Below, in pieces: positions 43,982-55,436 of a stretch of DNA of 64,000 nt (within the stretch, counting starts at the first letter, position 1; each line of letters opens with the position of its first letter). This DNA is from Rugamonas fusca (GTDB taxonomy: Bacteria > Pseudomonadota > Gammaproteobacteria > Burkholderiales > Burkholderiaceae_D): assembly GCF_014042365.1 (NCBI RefSeq), contig NZ_JACEZS010000013.1:1-64000 (forward strand). Direction: 5' to 3'. Both the position numbers and the translations under genes were made by a program. Under the pieces are notes generated by a model. The model worked only from the letters and a program-made list of their open reading frames with translations. It was not told the origin of the DNA and made no database searches.

Positions 43982-44488
43982 TCAGTCCAGCGGTTCGATA
44001 TCGAGCACCAGCACATAGGCCAGGTGGCGTCCCTGCCACCGGCCGCCGCCGCGCACCTGCGCATCGCAGGTGGTCGGCTGGCCCTCAATCTCCTTGAACT
44101 TCAGGCGCTGGCGGAACTGCAGCGCTTCCTTGGGCGCCAGGTAGCCAGCCATGCGGCCCTCCACAAATACCGCCACTGCCGTATTCTCGTAGGCATTCTG
44201 ATCGTCCGGCACCAGCGTGGCCACGCAGGCCCTGGCCGCGGCGTGTTCTCCATGTTCGCCTGCCAGCTCCTGCAACGTGGCCTGGTAGCGCGATTCGTTC
44301 ACCACTTCCACCAGAAAACGTCCCTTGTCCGACCAGTGCAGTGCGGGCGCCGCCGCAGGTAGTTGCGGCACATATGGCCCGGCAGCGCGTGGTGGCAGGG
44401 CGGCTGGCTTGGCCGGATTGGTCTTGATGATGGCGTAGACCAGCAGCGCCGTGACGACGACGATCAGCAGGGGGAGGGCGTATTCCAT
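43982..44488 (-). CDS. Membrane-anchored HIRAN-like protein
   Basis: This 168-residue protein has one N-terminal membrane helix (LPLLIVVVTALLVYAII), a proline-rich linker and a C-terminal domain resembling HIRAN (QNAYENTAVAVFVEGRMAGY followed by LAPKEALQFRQRL). HIRAN domains bind DNA ends in other contexts, but a membrane-tethered version has no known role that I can name. It is convergent with trmB. Confidence 0.6.
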   Translation of the reverse strand: MEYALPLLIVVVTALLVYAIIKTNPAKPAALPPRAAGPYVPQLPAAAPALHWSDKGRFLVEVVNESRYQATLQELAGEHGEHAAARACVATLVPDDQNAYENTAVAVFVEGRMAGYLAPKEALQFRQRLKFKEIEGQPTTCDAQVRGGGRWQGRHLAYVLVLDIEPLD

Positions 44489-44663
44489 GGCGAGCTTGTA
44501 GGTGCAAAGGACGTCATCTTAGCGGAACAGGGACTTGCTTACCTGATTTTCTCGCCGGCTGGTTCCGTTCCGGCCGTCATTGTGGATTTGTGTGAGGTTT
44601 GAGGGCGGCGCCGCACGTTATGATGCTGAAAAAAATTTCCGCACGTCAATTGTCGAGGTCGCC

Positions 44664-45326
44664 ATGTCGAAAAGTTTATGCGCAGTGTTGCTCGTTGCCG
44701 CCATGCCGCTCGTGGCGCACGCGGCGGACGTGGTTTTGCCGCCGGGGGCATCTGTGGCAGGGCATTCCGTTCCCCAGCTTGCCGGTGAATGGTGGCAATG
44801 GGTCGAGAGCGCCAGCGACGAAGACAGCCCCGTCAACGACCGTAGCGGCGCCAAGTGTGCCGTGGGCCAGCAGGGCGACGTGTGGTTCCTGGCCGGCGGT
44901 TTTGGCTCATCCATGATCCACAGGACATGCACCGTCCCGGAGGGCAAACATTTGTTCTTCCCCGTGATAAACATGGTGTATTGGCGCCACGAAGGGGGAA
45001 ATGCATCGTGCGAGCAGGTTAAGCGCTATGCCGCATTGAACAACAATACCGCCCTGGACCTGTTCGCGGAAATCGACGGTGTGGCGGTCGATGGCGTGAG
45101 CCAGTATCGTGCGGCATCCGAGCAATGCTTTGACGCCTACGCCCGCGTGCCCGTCGGACAGTATCCCAATTCCGCTTACCCGGCCGCCACCGACGGCTAT
45201 TGGCTGCTGTTACCGCCGCTGGCAAAAGGACGCCATGTGGTGAAGTTCGGCGGCAGGTACAACCGCGCGTCTCCGGCCCATGGCCGCATGCTCCAGGATA
45301 TTGAGTATGAACTGCTGGTGGAGTGA
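44664..45326 (+). CDS. Secreted protein of unknown function
   Basis: A 220-residue protein from ATG 44664 with a signal peptide (CAVLLVAAMPLVAHAADV). The mature part (HSVPQLAGEWWQWVESA; CAVGQQGDVWFLAGGF; RTCTVPEGKHLFFPVINM) contains four Cys and many Trp, typical of a conserved family of exported proteins in Proteobacteria without assigned function. It stands alone. Confidence 0.65.
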   Translation: MSKSLCAVLLVAAMPLVAHAADVVLPPGASVAGHSVPQLAGEWWQWVESASDEDSPVNDRSGAKCAVGQQGDVWFLAGGFGSSMIHRTCTVPEGKHLFFPVINMVYWRHEGGNASCEQVKRYAALNNNTALDLFAEIDGVAVDGVSQYRAASEQCFDAYARVPVGQYPNSAYPAATDGYWLLLPPLAKGRHVVKFGGRYNRASPAHGRMLQDIEYELLVE

Positions 45327-45399
45327 GTTACCGGCGGCGTGCTGTACCAGGCGACTGGTGCAGGCCTGCCAAATCCAATTACCTGCCTGGAGCCAGTAG

Positions 45400-45806
45400 A
45401 TGATCAAGCGAGTCGGCGATACCGCCATCCTGCCCGCGCACCGGGCCAGCTGCCACTGCGGCGCCGTGGTGCTGGAACTGGACCTTCCCGATGGCATCGT
45501 CGATCCGCGCCGCTGCGATTGCTCGATGTGCCGTCGCCGCGGCGCCATCGCCGCCTCGGTGCCGCTGGCCGGGCTGCGCGTGGTGCAGGGCGCGGACGCG
45601 CTCACGCTGTACCAGTTCAACACCCACACGGCCAAGCACTACTTCTGCTCGCGCTGCGGCATCTACACCCATCACCAGCGTCGTTCCAACCCGCACCAGT
45701 ACGGCTACAACGTGGCGTGCCTGGAGGGCGTCGATCCGTTCGCGCTTGGCCCGGTGCCGACCAACGATGGCGTGAACCACCCGGCCGACAGGATCGCCGG
45801 CGAAAC

Positions 45807-45810
<4 letters not shown>
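45400..45810 (+). CDS. GFA/CENP-V family zinc protein
   Basis: This 136-residue protein has the zinc-binding cysteines of the glutathione-dependent formaldehyde-activating (GFA) family: [19 protein letters not shown] and [15 protein letters not shown] proteins bind glutathione adducts, though most members are uncharacterised. ATG 45400 has GGAG upstream. Its stop overlaps that of the convergent recQ by four bases. Confidence 0.85.
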
Positions 45811-47624
<1,814 letters not shown>

Positions 47625-47644
47625 GATACGGATTCCGGTTTAGC

Positions 47645-48484
47645 TCAGTCCACCCATTGGACCAGGCCATAGTGGGCGGTGGCCAGCACCACCAGGCCGA
47701 ACACGATGCGGTACCAGGCGAAGAAGGTGAAGGTGTGGGTGCTGATATAGCGCAGCAGCCAGCGCACGCACAGGAAGGCCGACACGAAGGCGGCCAGCGA
47801 GCCGATGCCGAACAGCGGCAAATCGGCCGCCGACAGCAGCGCGCGTTCCTTGAACAGCGAATAGACGGTGGCGCCCAGCAGCGTGGGGATGGCGAGGAAG
47901 AACGAGAATTCCGTGGCCACCTGGCGCGACAGGCCGAACATCATGCTGCCCATGATGGTGGCGCCGGAGCGGCTGGTGCCGGGGATCAGCGCGAACGCCT
48001 GGGCCAGGCCGATCTTGATGGCGTCCAGCGGCGTCATGTCGTCCACCGACGTGATGCGGGCCATGCCGGGGTTTTTTGCTTCGCTGCGTTCGACCAGCAG
48101 GATCACCAGGCCGCCGACGATGAAGGCCAGCGCCACCGGCACCGGCTTGAACAGCACGGCCTTGATGGCCTTGTTGAAGGCCACACCCAGCACGGCCGCC
48201 GGCAGGAAGGCGATGCACACGTTGATGGCGAAGCGCTGTTGCTTGCGGTCGGAGAACAGGCCGCTGAGCACGGCCGCGATGCGGGCCCGGTATTCCCAGC
48301 AGACGGCGAAGATGGCGCCGGCCTGGATCACGATCTCGAACACTTTCATCTTCTCTTCCATGCCGCTGAAGTTGAGCAGGCTGTCGGCCAGGATCAAATG
48401 GCCGGTGGAGGAAATGGGCAGGAACTCGGTGAAACCTTCCACCAGGCCCATGATGAGGGCTTTGAGCGCGAGAATAATATCCAT
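47645..48484 (-). CDS. uppP: Undecaprenyl-diphosphatase
   Basis: This 279-residue integral membrane enzyme recycles the lipid carrier for peptidoglycan synthesis by removing one phosphate. It shows the family motifs [16 protein letters not shown] (residues 16-31) and [12 protein letters not shown], with about eight membrane segments. High expression of this family gives bacitracin resistance. recQ follows. Confidence 0.95.
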   Translation of the reverse strand: MDIILALKALIMGLVEGFTEFLPISSTGHLILADSLLNFSGMEEKMKVFEIVIQAGAIFAVCWEYRARIAAVLSGLFSDRKQQRFAINVCIAFLPAAVLGVAFNKAIKAVLFKPVPVALAFIVGGLVILLVERSEAKNPGMARITSVDDMTPLDAIKIGLAQAFALIPGTSRSGATIMGSMMFGLSRQVATEFSFFLAIPTLLGATVYSLFKERALLSAADLPLFGIGSLAAFVSAFLCVRWLLRYISTHTFTFFAWYRIVFGLVVLATAHYGLVQWVD

Positions 48485-48690
48485 GAATAATCGTTCGATT
48501 TCGAATTAGTTTGACGGAGGAAATAGTGTCCGGCGCGGGCGCCAGCGCTGCGCGGGCTCGAAGCTTACCATGCCGGGGCGCCGCGATTCTGAATCGGGCG
48601 CAAATCGGGCGGGAAACGGCTTGAAAAGCGGGGCGAAAGACGGGTTGAAAAACGCGCGCCGCGGGGCGCGGCGCGGGGGAGGGCGGGCGG

Positions 48691-48924
48691 TCAGAGCACC
48701 GTGCGCATGCCGGGATTGTGGGCCCGGGAACCCGGCGTGATCACTTCCAGCTGGCCCGATTTGAACACTTGCTGGTGCTCGCCGCGGTCGTCGATCCAGC
48801 GGCACAGCACGTCGTCGTCGTCGCTGAGGCCGGTGTGGCCGGTGGTTGTCTTAATCACCAGCATGCGCCGATGCCAGCCGATAGGCCGCACCGTATCGCC
48901 CGCCTTTGCCCTTTCACGTTCCAT
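48691..48924 (-). CDS. DUF2158 (YodC-like) small protein
   Basis: A 77-residue protein with the start set at ATG 48924, because GGAGG lies five bases upstream; a longer frame exists but is not supported. The core (KAGDTVRPIGWHRRMLVIKT; VLCRWIDDRGEHQQVFKSGQ) fits DUF2158, a small beta-barrel-like domain of unknown function. It is isolated on the minus strand. Confidence 0.6.
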   Translation of the reverse strand: MERERAKAGDTVRPIGWHRRMLVIKTTTGHTGLSDDDDVLCRWIDDRGEHQQVFKSGQLEVITPGSRAHNPGMRTVL

Positions 48925-49125
48925 GATGGCCTCCATCGCGTACTCAACGTCATGATACGCCTGCCGGCGATCGATGGGCGCGGGGCATAGGCGTGTTGTG
49001 GCATGCGCGTGATACCGCACGTGGTGGCCGCAGGCGCGCTGGGCGTTCAGGACGGCCTTGTGCTGATCGTCTGTTGTCGTGGTGGCAACCGCATAGTGCT
49101 GGTGGGCGGCGGGTGGCATGGCGTC

Positions 49126-49389
49126 TTACGCAGGCGCGGTTGAACGCTCCAGGTCGGCCAGCCAGTGCATCGCCTGTTCGCGGCTGGTTCCGCACATTTC
49201 CTCGGACGGTTGCAGTCCGCCGCAAAACGCCGGCCGCTCCGGTTTGCCGAAAATGCGGCAGCGGTTGTCTTCGCCCAGCTGGATGCACCTGACGCCAGCC
49301 GGTTTTCCGTCAGGCATACCAGGGATGGGGCTGGTGATCGAGGGCGCCGTGCAGCAGGCACCACAGTTGGGGCGGCATTGGAAGGACAT
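49126..49389 (-). CDS. YkgJ family cysteine-cluster protein
   Basis: This 87-residue protein carries the YkgJ/Fe-S cluster-like cysteines: [26 protein letters not shown] and FCGGLQP. These proteins probably bind zinc or an Fe-S cluster; the reaction is unknown. It is followed on the same strand by unrelated genes. Confidence 0.8.
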   Translation of the reverse strand: MSFQCRPNCGACCTAPSITSPIPGMPDGKPAGVRCIQLGEDNRCRIFGKPERPAFCGGLQPSEEMCGTSREQAMHWLADLERSTAPA

Positions 49390-49461
49390 GGTGCGCGCAT
49401 TTTACCGCAGCGGCCTACAAAATCCCCGCAGGCGCGCCCGGCGCTGTCGCCCGCGGATGCC

Positions 49462-50235
49462 TCATGCTGTCGCATCGGACGGCGCAGCCAGCCACCGCGC
49501 CACAGCCTGCGCCACCCATGGGCCGTCGTCGAGCGGCAGGTCGTGGCCGGCGTCGGGATGGATGCGGTGTGGAACCGACCATGCGTGCGCCAGCCGCTGC
49601 GAGCACGAGGGCGATACCAGCCGGTCGCCCGCGCTCGACAGGATCAGCATCGGCACGCTTGGGCGCCGGACCGGCGCCCGGTAGCGTGCCGCCGCCCACA
49701 GCTGGCGCAGCGCGTTGGCGCGGCTGACGGGACGGTCGTGCTGGAAGGCCAGCCAGCGCGCCAGCAAGCCATTGTCGTTGGCGTGGGCGTGGGCGTTGCG
49801 GCTGGTCAGGCGCAGGATCAGGCTTTCCTGGCGCGCCATGCCACCGCGCAGCAGCAGACCGGCGATGGCCGGGTAGTTGCGCCAGCGCAGGCGCTGGTAA
49901 AAACGGCTGTAGGGCCGCATGCTGGTGTTGATCAGCACACACGCCTGGACTTCATCGGGATAGCGGCTGGCCCATTCCACGGCGGCCATGCCACCGAGCG
50001 ACAGGGCCAGCAGGCGGTAGGGCGGCGGCAGGCCGTCCGCGCGCAGGCGGGCGCGGCAAGCGTCCACCATCGCCGCCACGGACGTGGGGCTGGGGTCGGC
50101 GTGGCGCTGGCCGTTGCCGGGCAGGTCGGGCGTGATGATGGCCGCGTCCGGCAGCGCCTGCGCCAGCTGGGCGGGAAAGTCGCCCCAGTGGCGCTGTTCG
50201 CGCATCAGGCCGCGCAGCAATATCCAGCTGGCCAT
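49462..50235 (-). CDS. Alpha/beta hydrolase
   Basis: This 257-residue protein begins at ATG 50235, whose A overlaps the stop of the M14 peptidase gene (TGATG). It shows the hydrolase fold: ILLRGLMREQRHWGDF, nucleophile elbow ALSLGGMAA (Ser), acid in LILSSAGDRLVS and His in HPDAGHDLPLD. The substrate is unknown. Translational coupling suggests it acts with the upstream peptidase. Confidence 0.82.
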   Translation of the reverse strand: MASWILLRGLMREQRHWGDFPAQLAQALPDAAIITPDLPGNGQRHADPSPTSVAAMVDACRARLRADGLPPPYRLLALSLGGMAAVEWASRYPDEVQACVLINTSMRPYSRFYQRLRWRNYPAIAGLLLRGGMARQESLILRLTSRNAHAHANDNGLLARWLAFQHDRPVSRANALRQLWAAARYRAPVRRPSVPMLILSSAGDRLVSPSCSQRLAHAWSVPHRIHPDAGHDLPLDDGPWVAQAVARWLAAPSDATA

Positions 50236-51260
50236 CAGTCGTACCAGCGCGCCAGCGCGCGCCGCTGCTGGGCCTTGCGGGCCAGTCCCTGCGGCTGCCA
50301 TTGGCCGTGGCTGGCGGCGGCCCGCATCAGGAAATCGAACCACACGAGGTGGCGCCGCAACACCCGCTGCAGCCGGTGGGTGGCCGTGGGGTTGAAGATG
50401 CCGAGCCGGTTGAACAGCTGGCGCGGGTTCTTCTTGACCCAGGCCCAGGAGCCCATCTCCAGCGTCAGCGGCAGGAAGGTGCGTTCGGCCGCGCCTTCCA
50501 CGTTCAGGTACAGGTAGTCCCACAGGTCGCCATGGGTCAGGTATTGGCGGCTTTGCGGTTCGAACACGTAGGTGTGGTTGGGATAGCTCTGGCTGAACAG
50601 TTCTTCCAGCGCGCCGATCTCGGCCAAGTGGGGAATCGGCGTGGCCGTGTGCGCGTGCGGGAACCAGATGCGGTCGCGCAGGCCGAAGCCCGAGTGGCAG
50701 TCGAGCGCCATGCTGAACGGACGCGACAGCAGTTCGCGCTCCACCAGTGCGCACACGGCGCTGCTTTCCGGCTCCATGGGCGCATCCGGCGCGCCGCGAT
50801 ACCACGGCAGGCGCGCGCTGTAGCGCTGGCCGCCCAGCAGGAAGGGCACTTTCTCCAGCGCGTTCACGGGCGCGTTGCGCATCAGGTCCACGCCCTGCGG
50901 ATTGCAGCGGGTGGCGCGCCACATGCCGCCCGGATTGACGAGGGGCATGAAAACGAGGCGCATGTGCTCGAGCTGGTGGTGCAGCGTGCGGTCCCAGCGC
51001 AGGCGGGTCAGCAGGCTTTCCAGGAACGACAGCACGACCTGGGTGCCGATGCGTTCGAGACCGTGGATGCCGCCGAAAAAGCCCAGCGCCGGCACATCCG
51101 GCGCGGGATTGCCGATGGCCAGCGCGTACACGGGGAACTGGCGGCCGTCGATGTCCACCGCGCATGGCGTGGAGACCTCGAAATGCGTCCCGCCTTCATC
51201 GATCAGGCGCTTGAGGGCGATCAGTTCTGGCAGGTTCTTCGCGATCATCGGCGTCGGCAT
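50235..51260 (-). CDS. M14-family zinc carboxypeptidase
   Basis: A 341-residue protein from ATG 51260 (ATG 51248 is an alternative). Zinc ligands appear in GGIHGLERIG (H-x2-E) and DCHSGFG (His), as in M14 peptidases and succinylglutamate desuccinylase-like enzymes; VNPGGMWRATRCNPQGVDLMR is also typical. No signal peptide is evident, so it is probably cytoplasmic. The alpha/beta hydrolase gene overlaps its stop. Confidence 0.82.
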   Translation of the reverse strand: MPTPMIAKNLPELIALKRLIDEGGTHFEVSTPCAVDIDGRQFPVYALAIGNPAPDVPALGFFGGIHGLERIGTQVVLSFLESLLTRLRWDRTLHHQLEHMRLVFMPLVNPGGMWRATRCNPQGVDLMRNAPVNALEKVPFLLGGQRYSARLPWYRGAPDAPMEPESSAVCALVERELLSRPFSMALDCHSGFGLRDRIWFPHAHTATPIPHLAEIGALEELFSQSYPNHTYVFEPQSRQYLTHGDLWDYLYLNVEGAAERTFLPLTLEMGSWAWVKKNPRQLFNRLGIFNPTATHRLQRVLRRHLVWFDFLMRAAASHGQWQPQGLARKAQQRRALARWYD

Positions 51261-51420
51261 CACGGGGTGGTCAGACAGTGTAGCGCAGCCGCGCGCAGGG
51301 CGGCGCAACGGCCGGGAAAAATAGGCGCCAGGCGCTGTGCACTGTCAGATGGCGGTGACGGTGGCGCGGCCGAGCCGGCTTTGCTGGCGCCGGGCGCCGG
51401 GCGTCGGCGCGGGCGGGGTG

Positions 51421-51500
51421 TGCCCAGTGTCGCCCAGTGAGGCCCGGTGAAGCCCGGTGAAGCCCGGTGAAGCCAGGTGAAGCCAGGTGAGACCTAGTGA
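51421..51500. repeat. Eight tandem 10-bp units
   Basis: Ten-base units with consensus AGCCCGGTGA run without a gap from 51421 to 51500; the central ones are nearly identical and the outer ones drift (TGCCCAGTGT at the left, GACCTAGTGA at the right). It lies between the 3' end of a small gene and the upstream region of the peptidase gene. Ten bases is close to one helical turn. Confidence 0.85.
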
Positions 51501-51505
51501 GGCGG

Positions 51506-51853
51506 TCAGGCGATCGCGTAGGCCGCGTTGGTGGCGTTCTTGGCCTGCTCGAACAGTTGCGGCGCCGTGTCCCGCACGGTCGATGGCGGCTTGCTCACGG
51601 CGTCCAGCTTGGCCGTGACGGCCGTGGCGTCCGCGTGGCATTGTTCCAGCGCGCGGGCGGTGGACGTTTTCACGCCGCCACTGGCGCCCACGATGGCCAG
51701 GTGGGTGGTCGCTTGCACGGCCGAGCCCGCGCAACTGGCCAGGTGGGCCTGGTCGGCGCTGGTGAACGGGGGCTGGGGCGCGGCGGCCAGGGCGCCAAAG
51801 GCGGCCGCCAGGTTGGCCATGTCCTTGCTGATGTCAGAAATCGTGATGGGCAT
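51506..51853 (-). CDS. Hypothetical helical protein
   Basis: This 115-residue protein has no signal peptide and is rich in Ala, with two Cys (LASCAGSA and LEQCHADA). It begins 13 bases after the lipoprotein gene ends and is probably co-transcribed with it. The family is not recognised. Confidence 0.5.
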   Translation of the reverse strand: MPITISDISKDMANLAAAFGALAAAPQPPFTSADQAHLASCAGSAVQATTHLAIVGASGGVKTSTARALEQCHADATAVTAKLDAVSKPPSTVRDTAPQLFEQAKNATNAAYAIA

Positions 51854-51866
51854 GATGCTTCCTTGC

Positions 51867-53264
51867 TTACTTGAACGCCGATACCGTGGCCGCCAGCGCC
51901 TGCACCACCGTCTTCAGGTTTTGCACGCCGCTGATGAAGGCGCGCTTGCGGTCGTCGGACGAGGGATCGGCGATTATCTCGACCAGCCGGTCGTGCGACT
52001 GGACCAGCGCCGCGATGGTGGCCGGCAATTGTCTGCCCACGTTTTCCTGTTCGGCCTTGTAGTCGGCGATGCTCACCAGCGGGAAGGCGTCGAGCGCCTT
52101 GAGCGTTTCCAGCCGGGTCGCCATCGAGTGGGACTGGGCGTAGCGGGCGCCGTAGATGTCGCGGATGGTCAGGGCGGTGATGGTCTGGATGGCCAGCGTG
52201 TTGTTCAGCTGCACGGCCAGCGCCGTGCCGATTGCCGTGATGGCCTGGTCGATGTACTGGTAGCGGGGCAGCGTGCCGTCGCCGCTGGCGCGCTCGCCCT
52301 GGGCGTTCACGGGTTCCAGCAGGATGTCCTTGATGTGGCGGGCCGATGTCTCGGTCTTGCTGATCTGGTCGAGCACCGACAGCAGTTGCCCGAGCGCGCC
52401 CAGTTGCGTGGTCAGCCTGGTGTCGGACACGCCGCCTATCGTGGGCAGGAAAGGCGCCTTTTGCTGCGCGTTGTTGTAGCGCGTGCGCAGCGAGGCCACG
52501 TGCTGCGCCAGGGTGCTGGCGTTGTCGGCCACGGACCTGGTCGGGTCACCGCCCAGCCTGCCCATGGCCTGGTCCAGCCGGCCCGGTTGCGGCACGGCCG
52601 CCGCCTGCAGCAGGTGCAGGTAGCCGGTGAACGCCACCAGCGCGTCGAGGCTGGCGCGCGCCTCGATCGGCACCTGCAGCGGATAGGCGTGCACCCCCAC
52701 CGTCATGGCGAGGCCCTGCATGGCGGCCCGTTTCGCGTCATCCTTTTCCTTGGCCACCATGGTGCTGATGGCGTCGATGCAGGCGCGCTCGTCGGCGCTG
52801 TAGCAAGTCGTGTTGCAATGGGCCGACTGGGGCGCCTGTTCGCAGCGCAGCAGCGCGCCGCACTGGGCCGCCAGCCGGGGCGACCAGGCGCTGCTTTGTT
52901 TGAGCAGGTCCAGCGTCGGCTTACCCTGCAGGAAGGGTTCGGCCGGCCGTTCCGGCGTGTACACGTAGCGCAGGTAGATCCGGCCCTTGAGGTCGCACTG
53001 GCCATCGCCTTCGACAAAACCGGGGAAGGTCCCGTCGCCGGGCCGCTCCGGGTTGCCAACTGGCTTGACGACGTAGTTGGCCGCGAGCATGGAGGCGCGT
53101 TGGCCGTTCTCCTGGTCCAGGTTGTTTTGCTGCGCCGTCTCGACGGTGCGGGTGAGGGTGGTGCCGGCGTTCAGGAAGGCGTTGGTCTGGGTGATGATGG
53201 GCGTAGCGCAACCCGCCAGGCCGAGCGCCGCCGCGACGGCAGCCAGGACCGCGCGCGCTTTCAT
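51867..53264 (-). CDS. Large lipoprotein of unknown function
   Basis: A 465-residue protein from ATG 53264, with lipobox LAGC (Cys 18) after a short hydrophobic core. The mature region is mostly helical, with Cys pairs (CGALLRCEQ, HCNTTCYSADERAC) suggesting disulfides. ATG 53264 is chosen because the signal peptide begins there; the longer frame adds an unrelated leader. It resembles no family I can name and pairs with the small gene downstream. Confidence 0.62.
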   Translation of the reverse strand: MKARAVLAAVAAALGLAGCATPIITQTNAFLNAGTTLTRTVETAQQNNLDQENGQRASMLAANYVVKPVGNPERPGDGTFPGFVEGDGQCDLKGRIYLRYVYTPERPAEPFLQGKPTLDLLKQSSAWSPRLAAQCGALLRCEQAPQSAHCNTTCYSADERACIDAISTMVAKEKDDAKRAAMQGLAMTVGVHAYPLQVPIEARASLDALVAFTGYLHLLQAAAVPQPGRLDQAMGRLGGDPTRSVADNASTLAQHVASLRTRYNNAQQKAPFLPTIGGVSDTRLTTQLGALGQLLSVLDQISKTETSARHIKDILLEPVNAQGERASGDGTLPRYQYIDQAITAIGTALAVQLNNTLAIQTITALTIRDIYGARYAQSHSMATRLETLKALDAFPLVSIADYKAEQENVGRQLPATIAALVQSHDRLVEIIADPSSDDRKRAFISGVQNLKTVVQALAATVSAFK

Positions 53265-53468
53265 GGCCACGTCTCCCCCGTACCAGTGAGCAGGCTGGGC
53301 AAAAGAATGCATGAGTGTTGAGATGAATCAATACCAATATTGGATAGTTTGCTACGCGCGAGGGCGGGGAAATCTCCTCAATTGTCACGCCGTTGCGTTT
53401 TGGTCGCGCGCGGCCGGCCGATATGGTTGAGTAATCAAGTATCGCGTGGCGCTGGCCGCCGCTGCGGC

Positions 53469-53518
53469 TTGACGCTGGCGGCAGGCCCGTCTATATTAAT
53501 GACTTGAAAGTAAGTTAA
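53469..53518 (+). promoter_or_regulatory. Promoter and likely operator of the TetR gene
   Basis: TTGACG (53469-53474) and TATATT (53492-53497) are 17 bases apart, a near-consensus promoter. A near-palindrome TTAA..ACTT..AAGT..TTAA (53496-53518) overlaps the -10 end and start region, as expected for an autorepressed TetR-family gene. Confidence 0.6.
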
Positions 53519-53529
53519 ACTGGAACCCT

Positions 53530-54180
53530 ATGCAAGTCCCACCCGAACCCAAGCCCCGCTGGGAGCGGCGCAAAGATGCGCGGCCGCAGGAATTGCTGGC
53601 CGCCGCGCTGGGCCAGTTCGTCGAACGCGGCTTCGCCGCCACCCGGCTGGAAGATGTGGCGCGCCGCGCCGGCGTGTCCAAGGGCACGCTGTACCTGTAT
53701 TTCGAGAACAAGGAAGAATTGTTCAAGGCCGTCGTGCGCGAGCACATCGTCAACGCCATCGGCGCGGCCGAGCAGACCGTGGCCGAATTCGACGGCCACA
53801 GCGGCGAGCTGCTGCGCGCCATCCTGATGCGCTGGTGGGACCAGATCGGCGCCACCGAGCTGGCCGGCATCACCAAGCTGATGATGGCCGAAGCCAATAA
53901 TTTCCCCGACCTGGCCCAGTTCTACAACGTGGAAGTGATCGAGCGCGGCAACCGTCTCATTTCCAGCGTGCTGGTGCGCGGCATCGCGCGCGCCGAGTTC
54001 CGCCCCCACGATACCGAGGTGATGACCGCCGTGCTGACGGCCCCGGTGCTGATGCTGATGATGTGGACCCACTCCTTCCTGCCCTGCGACATGTCGGCGC
54101 TGGACCCGCAGGCGTACATGGAAGCGTTCATCGGCATGGCCCTGAACGGCTTGCTGCCGCCGGGCGCCAACGTCGCCTGA
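53530..54180 (+). CDS. TetR-family transcriptional regulator
   Basis: This 216-residue repressor has an N-terminal HTH (LLAAALGQFVERGFAATRLE, DVARRAGVSKGTLYLYFENK EE) and a C-terminal ligand-binding helical domain. The ligand is unknown. Its promoter carries a near-palindromic site. The next genes on the strand (isoaspartyl methyltransferase, rhodanese, TolC) start 165 bases later; TetR regulators are often linked to efflux, and a TolC-type gene lies 1.2 kb downstream. Confidence 0.88.
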   Translation: MQVPPEPKPRWERRKDARPQELLAAALGQFVERGFAATRLEDVARRAGVSKGTLYLYFENKEELFKAVVREHIVNAIGAAEQTVAEFDGHSGELLRAILMRWWDQIGATELAGITKLMMAEANNFPDLAQFYNVEVIERGNRLISSVLVRGIARAEFRPHDTEVMTAVLTAPVLMLMMWTHSFLPCDMSALDPQAYMEAFIGMALNGLLPPGANVA

Positions 54181-54344
54181 TGCCCGTGCGCACCACCGTG
54201 GCGGGCCGATTTGGCCACTTCAACCCCCTCAAACTGCAGACTGTCGCAATTTCCCGCGTCCCGTCAGGTTTCTCGTTAACATGTGCCTTCCTTGCCAGAT
54301 CAACGATAAAATGACGGATTATTCTTTTTCCACCGAGTCATAAG

Positions 54345-54998
54345 ATGAATATCGAACAAGCCCGCTTCAACATGATCGAACAGCAAATCCGTCCCTGGGA
54401 TGTGCTGGACCAAGACGTCCTGGACCTGCTGGTGGTGGTCAAGCGCGAGAATTTCGTGCCGGCCGCCCACAAGAACCTGGCCTTCGTCGACACGGAAATC
54501 CCGCTGCCAGGCGGCCAGAACATGTTCAGCCCGAAGCTGGAAGCGCGCTTGTTGCAGGAAGTTAAACTGAAAAAGCATGAAAACGTGCTGGAAATCGGCA
54601 GCGGCAGCGGCTACATGGCCGCCCTGCTGGCGTACAAGGGCCGTCACGTGACGACCGTGGAAATCGATCCGGAACTGAAGGCACTGGCCGAGAAGAACCT
54701 GGCCGACAACGGCGTGACCAATGTGACGGTCGAGCTGGGCGACGGCGCCCACGGCTGGTCGCAGGGCGCTCCCTACGATGTGATCGTCATCTCGGGCGGC
54801 CTGCCCACCCTGCCTGAAGCGTTCCTGCAGCAGCTCAAGGTCGGCGGCCGCCTGGTGGCCATCATCGGTGAAGCGCCGCTGATGAAGGCGCAGCTGGTCA
54901 CCCGCACGGGCGAGGCCGGCTACGACACCAGGACTTTGTTTGAAACCAATGTGAAGATGCTGAGCAAAGCCTCGGTACCGTCGCATTTCACGTTCTGA
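54345..54998 (+). CDS. Protein-L-isoaspartate O-methyltransferase-like enzyme
   Basis: This 217-residue SAM-dependent enzyme shows the PCMT pattern: MIEQQIRPWDVLD, LEIGSGSGYMAALLAYKG (SAM motif I), VTTVEIDPELKALA and YDVIVISGGLPTLPE. PCMTs repair isoaspartyl residues in aged proteins; some members near TolC are less typical. The rhodanese gene follows after 10 bases. Confidence 0.85.
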   Translation: MNIEQARFNMIEQQIRPWDVLDQDVLDLLVVVKRENFVPAAHKNLAFVDTEIPLPGGQNMFSPKLEARLLQEVKLKKHENVLEIGSGSGYMAALLAYKGRHVTTVEIDPELKALAEKNLADNGVTNVTVELGDGAHGWSQGAPYDVIVISGGLPTLPEAFLQQLKVGGRLVAIIGEAPLMKAQLVTRTGEAGYDTRTLFETNVKMLSKASVPSHFTF

Positions 54999-55008
54999 GC
55001 GGGGCGCC

Positions 55009-55332
55009 ATGCAGCATCTGACCGCGCTGGAGCTGGCCGACTGGCTGGCCGACGAGGCCCGCCCCAGCCCCTTCCTGCTGGACGTGCGTGAACCATGGGA
55101 ATTCGAGACGTGCCGCATCGCCGGTTCGACCCTGATCCCCATGCACACCATTCCGGCCCGCATCGACGACCTCGATGAGGATGCTGCCATCGTGTGCATC
55201 TGCCACCACGGCGCCCGCAGCCTGCAGGTGGCCGCCTTCCTGGAGCGTCACGGCTTCGGCAAGGTGAGCAACCTGACCGGCGGCGTGCACGCCTGGGCCG
55301 TGCAGGTCGACCACGCGATGCCCAAATATTAA
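55009..55332 (+). CDS. Rhodanese-like sulfurtransferase
   Basis: This single-domain, 107-residue protein has the active-site loop ICHHGARSLQ with the persulfide-forming Cys at its start, and the CH2A-like LLDVREPWEFETC. It likely moves sulfur to an unknown acceptor. It sits between the methyltransferase and TolC genes on one strand. Confidence 0.88.
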   Translation: MQHLTALELADWLADEARPSPFLLDVREPWEFETCRIAGSTLIPMHTIPARIDDLDEDAAIVCICHHGARSLQVAAFLERHGFGKVSNLTGGVHAWAVQVDHAMPKY

Positions 55333-55436
55333 GCGAGCGATACCGGGCCGCGGCGACGCGGCACTGGGTGCGGCGGCAATGGATGGTGTCTTTTTGATAT
55401 GATTAACTTTTTTTGATGACTCCCACGGAGAACGCA

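Noticed and set aside
51421..51500. CRISPR array
   Set aside because: Units are 10 bases with no spacers between them and no cas gene is in the window.
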